DNA from: Comamonadaceae bacterium | Lineage (GTDB): Bacteria > Pseudomonadota > Gammaproteobacteria > Burkholderiales > Burkholderiaceae_C | Assembly: GCA_947448735.1 (NCBI GenBank) | Contig: CANFOS010000021.1 | Span: forward strand, 1-64,000 | Reading direction: 5' to 3' | Length of the DNA stretch: 64,000 nucleotides | In this document: positions 62,213-64,000 of the stretch, one piece after another | Numbering within the stretch: the stretch's first letter is position 1 | How the letters are laid out: every line of letters begins with the position of its first letter | Notes under the pieces: model-generated | Told to the model about the DNA's origin: nothing | The model's database searches: none | Seen by the model: only the letters and a program-made list of their open reading frames with translations | Program-made: the position numbers and the translations under genes

Positions 62213-62613
62213 GCGTCCAACCAAAGACATTCAAACGCCCGCCAGTCATGCCAATGGCAACCAACATGCGTTACGTGGTGCAGCTTGTCCTGCCGCTTAC
62301 CCAGTTTGTCGCGACGCTGTCACGACCATTGAGCTGGAGCGACTTTGTCAACTTAATGCCCCTCAACAGCCTGGACAAACACGAGCGCCAGCCGGGCGTG
62401 GAAGCGCCCATTGGCCTGATCTTGTGCGCCGAGTCCAGCCGCGAACAGGTGGAGCTGCTACAAATGCACAAAGACGGCATCACCGTGGCCGAGTACTGGA
62501 CCGAACTACCACCTAAAGCGGAGCTGGAGCAAAAGCTGCATGCGGCTTTGCTTGAGGCGCGTGAACGGCTGGCGCGGCGTGGGGTGTTGTTGGGGGAGTT
62601 GGGTGATGAGTGA
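62209..62613 (+). pseudogene. YhcG/DUF1016 C-terminal fragment with internal deletion
   Basis: The open frame encodes 134 residues. An inner YhcG segment (VATLSRPLSWSDFVNLMPL) is joined directly to the C-terminal part of the family (LDKHERQPG then PIGLILCAESSREQVELLQ and VAEYWTELPPKAELEQKLH). About 150-200 residues of a full YhcG, including most of the nuclease core, are missing between them. It overlaps the previous fragment by four bases but in another frame. A short peptide could be made, but nuclease activity is not expected. Confidence 0.78.
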
Positions 62614-62789
62614 TGACCATCAAGGCCAGCGAAGGCCAAGAGTTTCTCGTGATGGCGCTGGTTGGCATGGGGTACGTGCCTGCGAAGGACGAAGACGAGT
62701 AGGAAGCCGCTTGGGCGTTTTATGTGGCGGCGAGACGGGTGACGAAGAGCTTGTTGGTTGGTGGTCTTGGGGTGATGCTGGGGAAATGA
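62613..62789 (+). pseudogene. Short amber-interrupted open frame
   Basis: An ATG overlapping the preceding stop (TGATG) opens a 29-codon frame ending in TAG at 62700. The same frame then continues for 28 codons (EAAWAFYVAARR...) to TGA at 62787. The amino-acid composition on both sides looks protein-like, so this may be one small gene broken by a stop codon. I do not recognise it. Confidence 0.35.
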
Positions 62790-62892
62790 CGAATGAGACA
62801 TTCAATCGCGCAAATCAGCAAAGATAAAAGTCAAACCGAAGCCACGCTTGGGGCAAATACAGTTAAACACAAAATTGGGATTTGAGACAAAC

Positions 62893-64000
62893 ATGACGAG
62901 CATTAAAGTTATTTCATTGGAGTTTGGCGTTTATAAATTCAGAAAGCTCAGCAACTTGGCGATACCAATCGCGCCGCGAATAACTGTGATCGCGGGACAC
63001 AATGGCGTTGGAAAGTCCACCATCCTGGCTTTGCTTGCGCACCCATCTGGGTTAACAAACAGACCTGCTGGTTCATTGGACTTGACGTACACCTCAGAAA
63101 ACAACACGTCATACTTTGACAAGACGTTCCAAGCAAACTTCAATGAGATTGTTCACATTGATCATCTTCGAGACTATCAACAAAAACTAGGCCCACCAAA
63201 AATTCTCTGCGAACCCGCTGTCTCTTACCTAGTCAATTTAAAAGAAACCGCGGTAAAGGCTTGCAGACTTGGGCCGCGCCCCGGGCCATCGTCTACCGAT
63301 GCGCGCATGGTTGCACGCAGCATCAAGCCAACTACTAAAACTTTCACGAGTGACGATGGCACGGTCTCAATCGGCTCTTCGGGAAAGGTTCCCTTACCAA
63401 CCATCTATCTTGGGATGACTCGGGTGCTACCCGTCGGGGAAGCCGAACCGGGCACGGCAAGTAGCCTTGCCAAGGCCATGCATCCTGATGATGCCCTGTT
63501 AGTGGCCAATTTCGTTAACAGCGTTATCTCCGGGAACAATGCTAGTGCAACCACTATCACTGCTCAAAAAATAAAAAACACTGGCAAGATGTCGGGCCAA
63601 CCAGCACATGGCTTCGACGCTAGGTGCGTCTCGCTTGGGCAAGATAGTTTGGGCAGTATCGCGTTGGCGCTAGCCTCGTTCCAGAAGCTAAAGCGCGAAT
63701 GGCTCCAGTACCCTGGGGGGTTACTCATCATTGATGAGCTGGATGCCGGGCTGCATCCACATGCAATTGGTGCTTTGATGAAGTCGCTCAAATCGCTTGC
63801 CCAGACTCTGCAGCTACAAATCATCGCTACCACCCACTCCCCTAAACTGATTGAGGCGGTGCATCCAGAATCGGAGCCCCTAAACACTACTCCGCTTGAT
63901 GGCATTGTTTACCTTAGGGACACCACTAATCCGACGCTGCTTGAGGCGGCCACATTACAGAAGATCATGAACGATATGGCGCTGGTACCACCAAGCCCAG
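62893..64000 (+). CDS. AAA/ABC-type ATPase, 5' part (runs off the window)
   Basis: The frame stays open from the ATG at 62893 to the end of the window (369 complete codons). Walker A is GHNGVGKST (35-43), an ABC-like region SLGQDSLGSIALALAS precedes Walker B LLIIDELDAGLHP (277-289), and the ATTHSP switch has His at about 315. This is the layout of OLD/AAA15-like ATPases found in anti-phage and overcoming-lysogeny systems. Codon use is more AT-rich than the neighbouring genes. A partner gene (nuclease, TOPRIM or other effector) would be expected just outside the window. Confidence 0.87.
   Translation, partial: MTSIKVISLEFGVYKFRKLSNLAIPIAPRITVIAGHNGVGKSTILALLAHPSGLTNRPAGSLDLTYTSENNTSYFDKTFQANFNEIVHIDHLRDYQQKLGPPKILCEPAVSYLVNLKETAVKACRLGPRPGPSSTDARMVARSIKPTTKTFTSDDGTVSIGSSGKVPLPTIYLGMTRVLPVGEAEPGTASSLAKAMHPDDALLVANFVNSVISGNNASATTITAQKIKNTGKMSGQPAHGFDARCVSLGQDSLGSIALALASFQKLKREWLQYPGGLLIIDELDAGLHPHAIGALMKSLKSLAQTLQLQIIATTHSPKLIEAVHPESEPLNTTPLDGIVYLRDTTNPTLLEAATLQKIMNDMALVPPSP

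Overview
The window reads as chromosomal DNA of a betaproteobacterium of the family Comamonadaceae (order Burkholderiales), most like Rhodoferax or Polaromonas. This is an inference from the gene families present (Bug-type solute receptor, type 2 ArgC, KdsD-KdsC-LptC next to a Kef antiporter, recombinase-like HTH protein beside a Rieske oxygenase), from the high-GC codon use, and from a dispersed intergenic repeat typical of that family. I saw no rRNA, tRNA, CRISPR array or complete insertion sequence.

Layout. 1-1.3 kb: a tandem pair of type IV pilin genes (the first cut by the window edge), with duplicated upstream DNA and a sigma-54 promoter before each. 1.4-11.6 kb: housekeeping and transport genes: FHA protein plus PP2C phosphatase, a TerC-family protein, sucCD, argC, fhs, a UPF0016 cation transporter, an AbrB-family protein and a ChaN lipoprotein. 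11.6-25.8 kb: one compact 16-gene minus-strand operon. It encodes a NitT/TauT-type ABC importer, a Rieske ferredoxin and Rieske oxygenase, a VOC extradiol-type dioxygenase, a cupin, an alpha/beta hydrolase, two SDRs, a ThDP enzyme, an aldehyde dehydrogenase, an aspartate-dehydrogenase-like protein, a metallo-beta-lactamase-fold hydrolase and an IclR regulator. It looks like a complete but unassigned (hetero)aromatic degradation pathway. 26-39.7 kb: NRDE protein, cold-shock-type RNA-binding protein, kdsD-kdsC-lptC-SDR, a Kef antiporter, a class III aminotransferase, purU, a LysR regulator and a glcD-lrgA-lrgB operon.

40.2-48.4 kb: a six-gene minus-strand envelope-polysaccharide operon (WecB-type epimerase, processive GT2, bactofilin-like membrane protein, alpha-helical secreted protein, YaiO-type barrel, six-helix membrane protein). 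It is divergent from a PAS-GGDEF-EAL protein with intact active sites and I-site. 48.5-60.7 kb: mixed genes, notably a topoisomerase III with a lysine-rich linker and a C-terminal SWIB domain, a Tat-exported thioredoxin, and a SET-domain protein; then birA, a SPOR-like protein, slyD, a formylglycine-enzyme-like protein, an arylformamidase-like hydrolase, a Bug receptor, rsmE and an MFS transporter. 60.7-64 kb: an accessory stretch with a RHH-PIN toxin-antitoxin pair and its operator, a mosaic pseudogene built from YhcG/DUF1016 and ORF6N pieces, and a lower-GC AAA/ABC-type ATPase that runs off the end and could be the first gene of a defence locus.

The parts most likely to be new biology are the catabolic operon, the YaiO/GT2/bactofilin-like polysaccharide operon with its c-di-GMP neighbour, the glcD-lrgAB linkage (LrgAB as a glycolate carrier), and the SWIB-topoisomerase/SET neighbourhood.
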